This document shows, in pieces, positions 28,461 to 39,803 of a DNA stretch of 64,000 bases (its first letter is position 1; the number at the start of each line of letters is the position of its first letter). Both the position numbers and the translations under genes were made by a program. Origin of the DNA: Isoetes taiwanensis (taxonomy: Eukaryota; Streptophyta; Lycopodiopsida; Isoetales; Isoetaceae); the NCBI GenBank assembly GCA_021234155.1, contig JAJEKV010000013.1, positions 8,755,193-8,819,192 of the forward strand, written 5' to 3'. The notes under the pieces are model-generated. The model saw only the letters and a list, made by a program, of their open reading frames with translations, did not search any database and had not been told where the DNA came from.

Positions 28461-31400
28461 TTGTATTCCATGGCTTTTAAGAACAAGGGATGCATGAAAA
28501 CAAGAATATGAAAATAGTGCTCACCTCGACACCGTGAGAACCCTAAACCAGATTCATAGGCCCAATCGGCCAAGCCAGTAGAGGGACGAATTGCAAAGGT
28601 CGATCCGATGTTGTGCTCCAATGCTAAAGATGTCAAGCATTCGCTGTCTTTGGAAGAATTGGTTGTTTTGAAGAATTGGTTGTTGTAGGCCACAATACGA
28701 TACAATATGATTCTTGTTCTCTTTTCAAAACAAGCACTGTACTCTGCATCGTCATCGATGTGCCCCAAAAACTAGGCTTCCACGACCGGGCTGGAGCTAG
28801 ACCGCCGCCTTATGCCCCGCCTCGCCTCTCGCTAAAACATAAGAAGCAAAAATCATGGACAACAATCTAAACCCTAAAATACCATGTTCAATGCTTCATG
28901 TTCAATTTGGGATACGCAGGAAATCATAGGTGTCACCATTGAAAATGCCACTAAAAGCCGCTATGAGGGAGTAAGGTGACTGCAGGATGTACCCAATTAG
29001 TAATGCCTCATGAAATAATCGCCATCAAATCATATAAAACCTTAGGAAAAAGTATAGAAATACAAAACAACCCCGTTATAATGCTACATATTCCGCTTCC
29101 GCATCAATCAGGTGAGAAAACCACCCAACAAAATATCCACATTAGCCGCTGTAAGCATCAATACACATGTTCTACACCATGCATCAAATAATTGTTGTGA
29201 GCTTGCATAGTATTAGACCTATTATTTGTTGTTGTGAGGTTTTATTTGTTCTATAGTTTTAGCCACCTTATATTCCTATTTAAGCCCCCGGACGCTAGTA
29301 ACCTATTCTATCTTATCTCCAATCTCTTTTCAATCGGCCCAATGTGTTGGAAAAAAAAATAAAATGAATCACCAAGTGGCTAATTGATGTCTCTTTTTAT
29401 GGTCCGCTGATACCACACGAAGCTTGTGCAAGAAGAAAACAATAACGCTTTTTACGTAGCACCTCACGCACCCTCCATAGCTAAGTTTTATTTTAATCCC
29501 TCAATCAACTTGGCTTTTACACATCACATGTTGATTAACCCCACACCAAGCATGAAAATGAGGCAACCCGTGTAACAATCATGTCCATTTTCTTAAGTTA
29601 CCGCTATTTTCTATTAAAATTGAACTTAATCCAAACTAACCGTATTGCAATGGCGTGAAATCATAATGGCATATTACCCTATCGCATCTCTCCATCGTAC
29701 CACATCGAAATTTAGTATTTGCATCAGATATTAGAACTTGTTTTTAGAATATTTTGTTGCCTATTGTGGGTGACTTTGTTTCATATTGTAATGTAAAGAG
29801 AATGCCGCTTTCTCCAAGTCAGATTGACACCAAAAATACATTCGATTTAATAATTTATAGCATAGACAAAATTGGAAAAGAAAATAACTGATCAAAAATG
29901 CACTTTTATATTGTCATTCCAAATTTGAATAACGATTCCAAGAAGAGAGAGCTAGAGGGAAAACTCATTCATACTCTCAACAAGTACCCAGCTCACAATG
30001 AAAAGAATCAAAACTAATCTGTAAGATAGTAAAGCCATAAAGTCATCATTAACACTATCTATAGGAAGTTGACATTGTGAATAGTTCAACGCATACGACA
30101 ACTGAACGGTCAATGTCCATGCCGTTAAACGTTGCCAGCACAAACGTCCCTACAACCGGGAGCAACAACTGGTGGTTTAACTTATCATTGGGTAAGTAAT
30201 ATTAAATTAGTTAATATTGGCCAACCCGAAGTTGGTATACCGGTCTGGGTGGATTGAAGGCGGTAATGTGGGACACCAAAAGGTTTCTACCCCAAATTCC
30301 TCGTCCCATTTCGAATTATTGGGGGAGAATTGGTGGGAGAAGGAGTCGTTGTTCCACCCCGCCTAAAAAGAGATTTTGGAGAACTGTGGGAGATAGTGGA
30401 TCTAGCTATGAACCCAAGAATGTAGATAGCTCGGATTCTAGATAGTCATAGGATTAACCCTTGTATGCTTAGAAGATAGCTAGAATTAACCTCAGGCGAA
30501 TAGATGTATGGTTAATCTCATTTTATGTTCTATTCAAGCTATGGATGGATGGATGGATGTATAAGGATAGTCATTCCCGTGTTGTATGGGTGTGTGGTGA
30601 GACCCAAAGGCCATCTGTAATTGAGATGTCCCTAAGCCAAACCCTTCAAAACCCAAGAATGCTAAGATGTGCACAAGACAAGAGCCCAATCAGTCATGGG
30701 ATTGTTATGATGTGGTTCACACTCAAATAACGACATTACTGGTGAAGTGGGCGAGCTCGTCGAGCGTGGCTACCGACTCCTATAGTGTGCGGGCTTATAG
30801 TCAATACTACGGTGGTTCGTGTTCATCCTCAAATGCCGCAACGCGCCCAGCGGACACCAGACTTGGCGTGAGACGAAGCTCCAACGGACATGGCGCCTGC
30901 GGCACGCATCCCAGCACAACCCACGGAACCTACAGATTCGGTGATTCATCCCTTTCCGCCTCATCGACTGTGGAGATGTAATCCTGAGTAGTCTCATAGG
31001 GTGAACTACGGACTGCATCTCTAAGCAGCTACAACCATCACCATAAAAGTACGACCCTATCATCCAAAGTGTGCACGTGGAGGGCAGCATGGAGTGACCA
31101 CCGCAGCCATTGTTCTACATACCGCCACGGATAAGGCTATACCGCTCACCGCTATCCCAGACCTTTGACCGCCGCACCCCCATGAGTCTCGGAGCCCCGG
31201 TAGAGCCCCTTTATTTATGGTGCATTTCCCTTTGCCATGTTGGTCTTCTGCTATTAGTTGCATTGATGATGATGGCCACCGTGGTGGCTATTTATTAACA
31301 TTGCAAAGCAACATATGTACGCCTGGCATAGATTCCCATAGAAGGTGCATGTGGGATCTAATGACACCTCCGTCCTTCACCAACAAGTGGCCATCACTAT

Positions 31401-31469
31401 TGGTGGTCTCAGTCGCATTTAGGGCCTTTCCGCGGGTGATGGAGTCACCATGGGAGTGGGAATTTTCTA
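28461..31469. other. Unique region with one coding-like patch
   Basis: Minus-strand sequence 28,768-28,525 is open (IGSTFAIRPSTGLADWAYES near its end) and stops at a possible donor GAG|GTGAGC at about 28,525, so it may be an exon; a second frame over the same bases is also open, which lowers confidence. A (TGGA)n microsatellite lies at about 30,541-30,558. Otherwise nothing is recognised. Confidence 0.3.
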
Positions 31470-33690
31470 TGGAATTTATGAAGGTTCTTGATCTATTTTA
31501 TTTCATGTGATTGAATAAACTCCCAAGATACCAAATCTCAACCTTCAAACCTGTAGTGTAACAAACCAAGGCTCTGGCTAATCCTCAAAATGTTGTTTGA
31601 GCTTATTTGTGATGTGAGTGCAGCTGCATCATCCGTGATGATCAGTCGGCCAACATACATAATCATAATGCATACTATCATTTTCCATGTGAAATATAAG
31701 TCGAAACACAGAAAATTTTTGAGCTACCACAATAGGCATGGTTATTACAATGCATATACTACACCTTCATGTGTGATATACAAGCTGCTAATGTAGAAAC
31801 CGTTTGTGGCTAAAGAATAGGCATTAATCACAGCAGTAGTGCCCGCCTGTGCATATCTCAGACATTTTAAAACAAAAAGGAACATTCTCCACTCAGGATT
31901 CTTTTGCAAAGTTGGAAAGTTGGTTTCTCCAAGAGATCAACCTAGTGTAGAGAAATTGAGGTTTGAGAATCCAAAGATTTATATTTCTAGGTGTATATAG
32001 GGAAAAAGCTTGCATGGATGTAGGCTTCGAATTCTCTCCTCGCATGGGACGCATCAAGGAAGGTTGGAAATATGAGTTCAAATGTATTTTATATGGGAGC
32101 CTCAAATGTATTTTTAGATACTAGAGAAATTGAATAAGATAAGTAGCATTGATGCCTAGTAAAAGGGTCAAGAAGCATCAATGTAAGACAAAAGAGATAT
32201 CATCGACCGGTGATTTCATTTAGTCTCCAATCATTGACAACTCAATCGAAATCTTATCTATGAATCCTTTTATTGCATTCAAGAGACACAAGTTGAAACG
32301 CAAAATAACCACATTGCTAATTTATAAATCAGCCCTATAGGATGAGCTTTTTGATTGGTAAGTTGGAAACCCTCATCAACTCCACATTAGATCCGCTTGT
32401 TTGTGCCTCTCAAACTTAGATAAAACTGAAAAAGTATAGAACCCTGCACCTGTGATCTGAAGAGCTAGGATGAGTACCATCAAGGATTTGAATTCCTTGC
32501 AAGGAGATCATGCTAGCTTGGATACATTACAAGATGGGACAATCGCTCACAACATCCTTATCTGCAGATAACGCTAAGTTTTTCTGTCCAAAACAATTTA
32601 AGCCAAAGCATTAGAGGGTCAAAGGCTAGCAAAATTAAGCAAAGATTACTTATTCTTGAAGCCCCAAACAAAGGCAATGAGATAGGAAAATCGAAAGAAT
32701 TAAGATAAGAGAGGCATCCACTTCTATACACACTTCTAGCACCGCTCGCTTGGAAAATACATCAATCTACAATAGCTAATAGAACATTTTTACCTCATTT
32801 TTTCAAGAAATGCAGATTCACCAAAGATTCCGAAAAGTCCTCTTGACAATCTGCTTCAGAGCTCTTTATCTCAAGGCCCGCAAAGACCTCCTCGCTTTGA
32901 ATTTAGAGATCTCCTCGCATCCGTAAAAGCCCTCAAACTCCTAGCTTTTTGTTTTTGAACTCAACAACAAATCCAGTATATACCCCGGCATTTCATTTTT
33001 GGAACTAAGGTAGACTCATGGCATTCTGTTTTTGGAACCAAGCATATCCAAAGCTGGTCAACAAGTAAATAACTACACAAGACTAGGCAACCTAAAAGAT
33101 CTGGCGACTAAAAAGGTTTTGAGACTTTCAACATATGATACACTAGAAAATCTGACCTCTCGTTTGTGTGAAAGATTGTTTCCCACACAAGCCAAGCATT
33201 CAAGTTAAACTTACTCCATTAAACCTCAGGCCGGATTTCTCCCATCCGTGAGAGATAGCCCATTTGGGGTAGGGGTGATATTTGACCTTCCTACATCTCG
33301 CTGATTACTTGATCACTTTTGGGCCATATTAAATCTCGAACATCTTTGAATGGCAAGAGAAATTAACGCATGGGATTACTTAAAAATAAAACCCAAACAC
33401 TATTTTTCTTCGGGGTTTGCATTTGACTCAATGTTAAGCTTCGGAAGATAGAAAAGGAGAAAACCGCTAATGATAGCAACGCATCTTACACCATTGTATT
33501 TCCCAGATCTTCGTACTCTTAGTTCATTATAACGCTTAGCTCAGTGGGTGATATGGCGGAGAGAATCACCGGCCGAAAGGGTGTTACCGTATTGGGCTCA
33601 GGGTATGGCCAAATGGCGAGGGTGCGCGTAGCGACGCTTCAGCCATTTTGGCCATGCCAAAACAAAATTTTGCGGTGAACGCAGAGGGTT
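31470..33690 (+). repeat. 2.2-kb direct repeat, first copy
   Basis: From TATGGAATTTATGAAG (about 31,469) to GTGAACGCAGAGGG (about 33,690) it matches 35,390-37,635 in the same orientation, about 3.92-3.95 kb apart. It covers the unrecognised gene and about 0.35 kb upstream of its ATG. Confidence 0.9.
32335..33327 (-). pseudogene. First-block copy of the unrecognised spliced gene
   Basis: Same exon layout: 33,327-33,157, 32,983-32,794 (acceptor CCG|GTATATACTGG... giving VYTGFVVEF), a third near 32,560-32,460, and a last one ending SNLPIKKLIL with TAG at 32,337-32,335. It has several different frame slips from the 36-37 kb copy, and its acceptor reads better here than in the other copy. Confidence 0.45.
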
Positions 33691-35389
33691 TTTGGGGAGC
33701 CATTCATGCCTTACGCTTGTCTAAGCCCCTTGGCCGGCTTATCACTAGGTTTTCCTCTAAAACCCGGAAAAAGCGGGGTTTTTAATCCTGCGGATAAGCT
33801 TTCTGCATGTACATCACCCACTAATCTATTAAAGATTGTATTTGTTTCAGGGTCCAAATGATATAATTGATTCTTCCCTTTATTTTTCAGGGGTAGTTCG
33901 GGGTGATATGTGCTGCCATCCACTGTCCACCATCAGAAAATCTGGCGAGATGAATGAGAAGCCTATCTATGGCGTTTTGTTGGTTTCATCTAGTCGCAGC
34001 TGCAAGAATCATCTTTTAACAAAAATGCTCAAGAGATGATTTAGGTCTTGAAATTTAGAAACTAGCATGTACTTTTTTGTTTATTCCATCTCGCGAAATA
34101 TGACCTAGCAAGTACTTTTGTCTATTCCATTTGCGAGCTGATATGTGTAGTGGAATAGTATTGAGGTGCGAGGCCCGAGTCCAAGGCTGCTTCTTAAGAA
34201 AACAGACTGAGTTATTAACTTAATGCCACTTTGAGAGTTGTGGGCAAAAGTATGATGGTGGGGTGCAAAGCACGATCCTGACGCATGCTTTTAGCACCCC
34301 TTCCTACTTTTGGGTGTGGGTTCGGTTTTTTTACACCCTTCATTTGTTAAGAGGATTCTTCAGCCAAGAATCGTTCCATTGCTTGCTCGAATTTTCCATC
34401 AGATTAGCATCGATTTCATTAGATTGAGTCGACTGGTCTTGTGAGAAATGACCCAAACTCCAAATTGGCATGTGAATCTTTAATTAGTTGCTCAATCCAT
34501 CATATCTTTTCATAAAACTTATACATCAAGGTAGGATTGTCATTTCGACCATATTCAGCCTAAAAGCCCCATCTAATTTTGCTTAAATTGGGCTGACTTA
34601 AGAGATTTCTCACTGTTTTACAAAAACCTCAAGCAAAGAATGGTTTTTCTTTAATTTTCACTCAATATCCCAAATTAGGTTCTGAAATTTTGCACGTGGA
34701 TATGGGGTGCATGGCCGATTATGAAAATCTGAAAAGCCCCATCCGATTTAGCTTTAATTTGGGCTGAATTAAGAAATTTTGTTCTTTTTTTACCAAAATT
34801 GCTGCAGAAATGGGTTTTCTCTAATTGCTCCTCAATATCCCAAATTAGGGCCCTCGGAAATTTTGCATGTATGATCGAATTGCATGGCCGATTATGAAAA
34901 ACAAACAAAAAAAAAGTGCTGGAAAGTGCTGGGTGCTGCATCCGTTTATTTGCTACCCACCAAAGATACTTTGCCCCTTGTCCATTATAAAGTTGAAGAT
35001 CCCGATATCATGTAGCGAAATAAAATCTTTCTCTTGTTCCCGTGCATAAAGCTTTGAGTTTAGGTTACGTACCGCGGGAAACAAAGGGTTTGCTTTTGAT
35101 GCCCATGTACTTACAATAATGACACGCACCTTTTTGTTGTGAAGGTCATGTCCTGCCAAGTCCACGCACCCGAGTGTAAGCGTTTAATATTGGTGCTCAT
35201 CTGTTATGGTGCTCAAGATAGATGGCAGGAATTCTTTTTGGTACGCTATCGGTGTGTTCCAGTGGGATGTCTCATAGACCTACTAACATAGCCCTCTAAA
35301 AAGTAAATGAATGGTCCAACTATTGCACTGTACAACAAAGTCGGGTTAGTGCTCCTCCCTCAAATGGTGTCTCAGACGGGTTTGCGATC
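33691..35389. other. Spacer between the 2.2-kb repeats with a 170-bp tandem pair
   Basis: A 170-bp unit starting AAAAGCCCCATC is present at 34,562 and again at 34,732, running to about 34,901, each ending in GCATGGCCGATTATGAAAA. A plus-strand frame 33,836-34,039 (GVVRGDMCCHPLSTIRKSGE...) follows two possible acceptors (TTTCAG) and might be an exon. No family is recognised. Confidence 0.45.
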
Positions 35390-37635
35390 CGTAATATGGA
35401 ATTTATGAAGAAGTTCTTTTGATCTATTTTATTTCATGTGATTGAATAAAACTCAAGATGTCGGCCAAATCTCAACCTTCAAACCTGTAGTGTAACAAAA
35501 CTAAGGTCGGGTTAATCTCAAAATGTTGCTTGAGCTTATTTTGTGATGTGAGTGCGCTTGCATCATCCGGATGATGATCAGTCGATCAACATACATAATC
35601 ATAATGCATATACTACTTTGCTTCATGTGTGAAATATAAGTCGCAAACACAAATTTTGAGCTACCAATAGGCATGGTTACAATGCATATACTACACCTTC
35701 ATGTGTGATATACAAGCTGCGAATGTAGAAACTGTTCTAGGCTAGCAATAGGCATTAATCAGCAGTGTAGTGCCTGCTTCAGGCATATCTGTACATTTTG
35801 CAACAAAAAAGGAACATTCTCCGCAATTGTGATTCTTTGCAAAAGTTGAAAGTTGGTTTCTCCAAGAGATCAACCTAGTGTAGAGAAATTGAGGTTTGAG
35901 AATCCAGCATTTATATTTCTAGGTGTATATAGGGAAAAGCTTGCATGGATGTAGGCTTCTGAATTCTCTCTGCATGGGACGTACTCAAGGGAAGGTTGAA
36001 ATATGAGTTCAAATGTATTTTATATGGGAGCTCAAATGTATTTTAGATACTAGAGAAATTGAATAGATAAGTAGCATTGATGCCTAGTAAAAGGGTCAAG
36101 AAGCATCACGAAGACAGGCGAGAGATATCATCGATCTGCATTTCATTTAGCTCCGTTTACTATTGACAACTCAATCGAAATCTTATCTATGAATCCTTTA
36201 TTGCATTCAAGAGACACAAGTTGAAACTGCAAAATAACCACATTGCTAATTTATAAATCGTCCTATAGGATGAGCTTTTTGATTGGCAAGTTGGAAACCT
36301 CATCAATCAGACATTAGATCTGCTTGTTTGTGCTTCTCAAACTTAGATAAAACTGAAAGTATAGAACCCTAACCGGTATCTGAAGAGCTAGGACATGAGT
36401 ACCACTGCGATATTTGGAATCGGTTTGCAAGGAGATCATGTTAGCTTCAGATACATTACAAGATGGGACAATCGCTTCAACATCTCATATCTGCAGATAA
36501 CGTTAAGTTTTTTCTGTCCAAAACAATTTAAGCCAAAGCATTAGAGGGCTTTCAAAGGCTAGCAAAATTAAGCAGCATCACTTATTCTTGAAGCCTGAAA
36601 CAAAGGCACAGATATGGAAAATCGAAAGAATTAAGATAAGAGAGGCATCCAGCTCTATACACACTTCTAGCAATCGTTCTGCTTGGAAAATACATCAATC
36701 TACAATAGCTAATAGAACATTTTTTACCTCATTTTTTTCAGCAAATGCAGTATCCACCAGCATCTGCAAAGTCCTCTTGACAATTCGTTTTAGAGCTCCT
36801 TGGTATCTGGCGTCTGCAAAGACCTCCTCGCTTTTGAATTTAGAGATCTCTGGCATCTGCAAAGCCCTCAAACCTCCTAGCTTTTTGTTTTTGAACTCAA
36901 CAACAAATCCAGATATACTCCTGGCATTTCATTTTTGGAACTAAGGTAGACTCATGGCATTTCGTTTTTGGAACCAAGCATATCCAAAGCTGGTCACTGC
37001 AAATAACCACACAAGACTAGGCATCCGAAAAAGATCTTAAGGACTAAAGGTTTTTGAGACTTTCCAACATATGTAGATACACTAGAAAATCTGGACCTCT
37101 GTTTGTATGTGGAAGATTGCTTCCCACACAAGCCAAGCATTCAAGTTAAACTCTACTCCATTAAACCTGTGCTGGATTTCTCCCATCCGTGAGATCATAG
37201 CCCATATTTGGGGTAGGGTGATATTTGACCTTCCTACATCTCGTTGATTACTTGATCACTTTGGGCCATATTAAATCTCAGATCTTTAGAATGGCAAGAG
37301 AATTAATGCATGGGATTACAGAAAATAAAACCCAAACACTATTTTTCTTCTTGGGTTTGCATTTGACTGAATGTTAGCTTCGTAAGATAGAAAAGCGATA
37401 AAAAACCAGCAGAATGATAGCAACGTACCTTACAAGACCATTGTATTTCCTATGAGATCTTCGTAATTTTGTTCATTATAACGTTTAGCTCTGTGTGATA
37501 TGGTGGAGATAACGCCCTGGGCCGAGGGTGTTACCGTACAAAAAATTGAGGCATGGCCAAAATGGCGAGGGTGTGCGCAAGACGCCAGAAACCATTTTTG
37601 GCCATAAAAACAAATTTTATGGTGAACGCAGAGGG
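35390..37635 (+). repeat. 2.2-kb direct repeat, second copy
   Basis: Second copy of the 31,470-33,690 block. The ends do not look like LTRs: I find no flanking target-site duplication, and homology stops at GCAGAGGG on one side and near TATGGAATTT on the other. Confidence 0.9.
36263..37269 (-). CDS. Unrecognised spliced gene in the second small repeat block
   Basis: Minus-strand exons: 37,269-37,097 (ATG GCC CAA..., then NITLPQIWAMISRMGEIQHR and FNLNAWLVWEAIFHIQTE, donor GAG|GT); about 36,918-36,728 (GFVVEFKNKKLGG, ISKFKSEEVFADARYQGALK, TLQMLVDTAFAEKNE, donor GAG|GTAAAA); near 36,465-36,365 (EAIVPSCNVSEANMISLQ); and a last exon ending DEVSNLPIKKLIL with TAG at 36,265-36,263. The first two exons join in phase. 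There are frame slips in the first exon (after MAQSDQ) and in the last one. The product would be roughly 200 residues, basic, without a motif I know. Confidence 0.5.
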
Positions 37636-38129
37636 CCAGGGCGTTCTCTCCCTTAACACTCCGGTTGAGGTTTTCGCGGATTACTCTGGCGGTCCACATT
37701 ATTATTTTTGCCTGCAAAACAGATCCGAACTAACTCAGTTATGTTTTGAGAGCTCTATTTTTTAGCTCTGCTTGCAAGGAAAGCTCTGCCCTATTCCTGC
37801 AAAGCTCCAGAAATCCAGAAAAGAAGGCCTTTGGCCTTCGCTATGCTTGATTGATTGTGGAAGAGCTCGACTTTCTTTTTGATGAGAGGAGATCTGGCAT
37901 TGGCCCGCAGCCTATGCTTAGAAGGTAGCATGTGTTTCAACGATGGCCATAGCCAGACCTCACTTAGGATAATACCCTAGGATTTTCTCTGCCGTCTTCG
38001 CCCCTTCTCCTTGGATTTGTGCAGATTATCCTAGGCTGTTATAGGATATCTGCGTAAAATTTCAGCCATAGCCACGTTATTAGCGGATAACAGGTTCCAA
38101 AAGAACGGCTCAGATTTAATTCGGCGGTG
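37636..38129. other. Spacer between the small repeat and the copia element
   Basis: About 0.5 kb ending at the copia target site. It contains a perfect short palindrome GAAGGCCTTTGGCCTTC near 37,825. No gene is supported. Confidence 0.5.
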
Positions 38130-38134
38130 TAAAC

Positions 38135-38444
38135 TGTTGAAGATAGCAGTAATTACAGGAATCTCATCAAACAAGAAGTAGTTAGAATCATTAGATTCTA
38201 TTGTTTGTTTCTATTTTCAGATCATTAGAAGGTCAGGTCACTTAAGAGTCGGTTAAGGGAAGCACTACTTAATGACGAGTCTTGAGGACACAACGTATCC
38301 AATTGTGTGTACCCTTGATCATCTTTCTTGTTTTCATGACCTCAAAGAGATCATCGAGAGCTTCGCTTTGCTTGTGTCTCTGTATTATTTCCTCGATATC
38401 AATCTAGTCTTCTATTAGTTTCTTACTAGATTCATATTCCAACA
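38135..38444 (+). repeat. 5' LTR of the copia element
   Basis: Begins TGTTGAAGATAGCAG and ends ATTCATATTCCAACA, with TG...CA termini. It is preceded by TAAAC, which recurs after the 3' LTR. It differs from the 3' LTR at only a few places, mainly around 38,341-38,375, which suggests a fairly recent insertion. Confidence 0.93.
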
Positions 38445-38446
38445 AA

Positions 38447-38459
38447 GTTATGGGCCCAC
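38447..38459 (+). promoter_or_regulatory. Copia primer-binding site (half tRNA-iMet type)
   Basis: The 13 bases GTTATGGGCCCAC lie two bases after the 5' LTR. From memory of the plant initiator tRNA-Met sequence, they are complementary to its anticodon arm (GTGGGCCCATAAC) rather than to the 3' acceptor end. Priming from a 5' half of tRNA-iMet cut in the anticodon loop is known for Drosophila copia. The usual plant PBS (TGGTATCAGAGC-like) is absent here. Confidence 0.75.
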
Positions 38460-38514
38460 AAATCGCTTTGAAGTAGCCTTTCAAGCGCAAGCAAGAATCT
38501 CTATTTTCTAACTC

Positions 38515-39353
38515 ATGGATCCCGCAAATGTTCTCTCATCGCATGCCACTTTCAGGACGATTCCGAAATTTAGTGGCAAAGATTTCCAGATGTGGAAATG
38601 GCGAATTCGCATGCTGTTGGAGGATCATGACCTATGGGAGGTCGTGGATCCTCAAGAGCCGTTCAATGGTGAAGGGCCAGTTGTAGATTTGGCCTTTAAT
38701 CCTGAGAAGGATCGAAAGGCAAAACTATGGCTCTGTCAGGGATTGGACGATACTCCAGCCCGTCTCATCAAAGGTGCCCAAACAAGCAGGGAAATCATGC
38801 GCTTGCTTGAGCACCACTATGCATCACGAAATGCGTCCCAACGGGTTCTTCTCCGCAATCAATTGTATGGATTGAAGCTGGCAGAAGATGGTGACGTGAC
38901 TGAGCATATTTGCAAAATGAAGGAGCTTGTTGACGATCTTGATGCAACAGGCACCCAAGTCACAGAGGATGAGAAGGTTTGCCTCCTCATCAACAGCTGC
39001 CCCTTCCTTTTTCAAGCTTGGTTGTCAATATCCAAGGAAGCATTGATAATCATACATTTGAAGCAGCCTTGGATCGTGTTCAACAAGAATCTCTTCGGCA
39101 GCAACAAGCAAAGTCAAAGGTTAAAGCTGATTCTTTAATGGTTGCTACTCTTTCTTCTCAGACAGATCAACTCATGATTGCTGATTCCAAAAGGGAACCC
39201 AAGAGATCCAATACTAGGCGATCTAGGCCTGACAAGAGCATTGTTCGTTGTCACAGATGCCATGTGACAGGACACTATGCCAAAGAATGTCTGCCGCCCC
39301 GGTCCGGTTCACGAATCACGCCCTCAACGTCGAGAACAAGGCAATCTAGTTGA
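38515..39353 (+). pseudogene. Copia gag with CCHC zinc knuckle, frameshifted
   Basis: The first frame (38,515-39,138) starts MDPANVLSS and reads as a copia capsid domain (motifs FSGKDFQMWKWR, LWEVVD, LYGLKLAEDGDV), typical of UBN2/DUF4219-type gag. It loses frame at about 39,000, and the second half continues in another frame (38,979-39,353). That half contains the nucleocapsid zinc knuckle, Cys-x2-Cys-x4-His-x4-Cys, read as CHRCHVTGHYAKEC near 39,250-39,290. Gag packages the element RNA into virus-like particles. The frame break may be a real mutation or a consensus error. Confidence 0.85.
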
Positions 39354-39803
39354 AGATGAAAATTGTATGGATGAAGATGTTCACATGGATTTTCTATATG
39401 CGGTTCAAGACACCTCATCCGGTCATGTTCTGCTTTGGTTTCGACTCTGGGGCCACCGCCATATGACCCCATTCGCTCCAATTTTGTTACTTACAATCCT
39501 TTGAGCATTGCTAGGCACATCAAGATGGGGAGACCATTCTCAGCAATTTGGTATTGCTCGGGCAATGTGGCAATCCAACTTTCCTCGAGAATGACAAAGT
39601 ATATCCGAGGCGTTCTTTATGTACCGTGGCTTACAAAAGAGTCTTCTATCCGCTAGCCGCCTCACGTGCACTGTTGGTGCAATTTACACAAGATGTTTGT
39701 CATGTTCTTAATGCCTATGACAAAATCCCTCTTTGCGGGCGCCGCTTGGGCAACTTGTATCAAGTCGGTGGATTTCCTTCAATTCCCTTAATCCGCAAAT
39801 CTT
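39354..39803 (+). pseudogene. Copia protease and linker, frameshifted
   Basis: The aspartic protease signature FDSGAT is readable at about 39,445-39,465, but the frame breaks immediately afterwards; the following HMT-like residues are in another frame. Downstream, short frames (for example 39,548-39,943) carry pieces of the protease to pre-integrase linker. No intact protease frame exists, so polyprotein processing would fail as written. Confidence 0.7.

Noticed and set aside
36588-36944. Plus-strand 118-codon open frame
   Set aside because: It is antisense to the exon at 36,918-36,728, whose frame is kept in both repeat blocks; it looks like a shadow.
31470-37635. The 2.2-kb direct repeats with a 1.7-kb interior as an LTR retrotransposon
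   Set aside because: No target-site duplication, no convincing TG...CA ends, no primer-binding site or purine tract, and the repeats contain spliced minus-strand coding exons.
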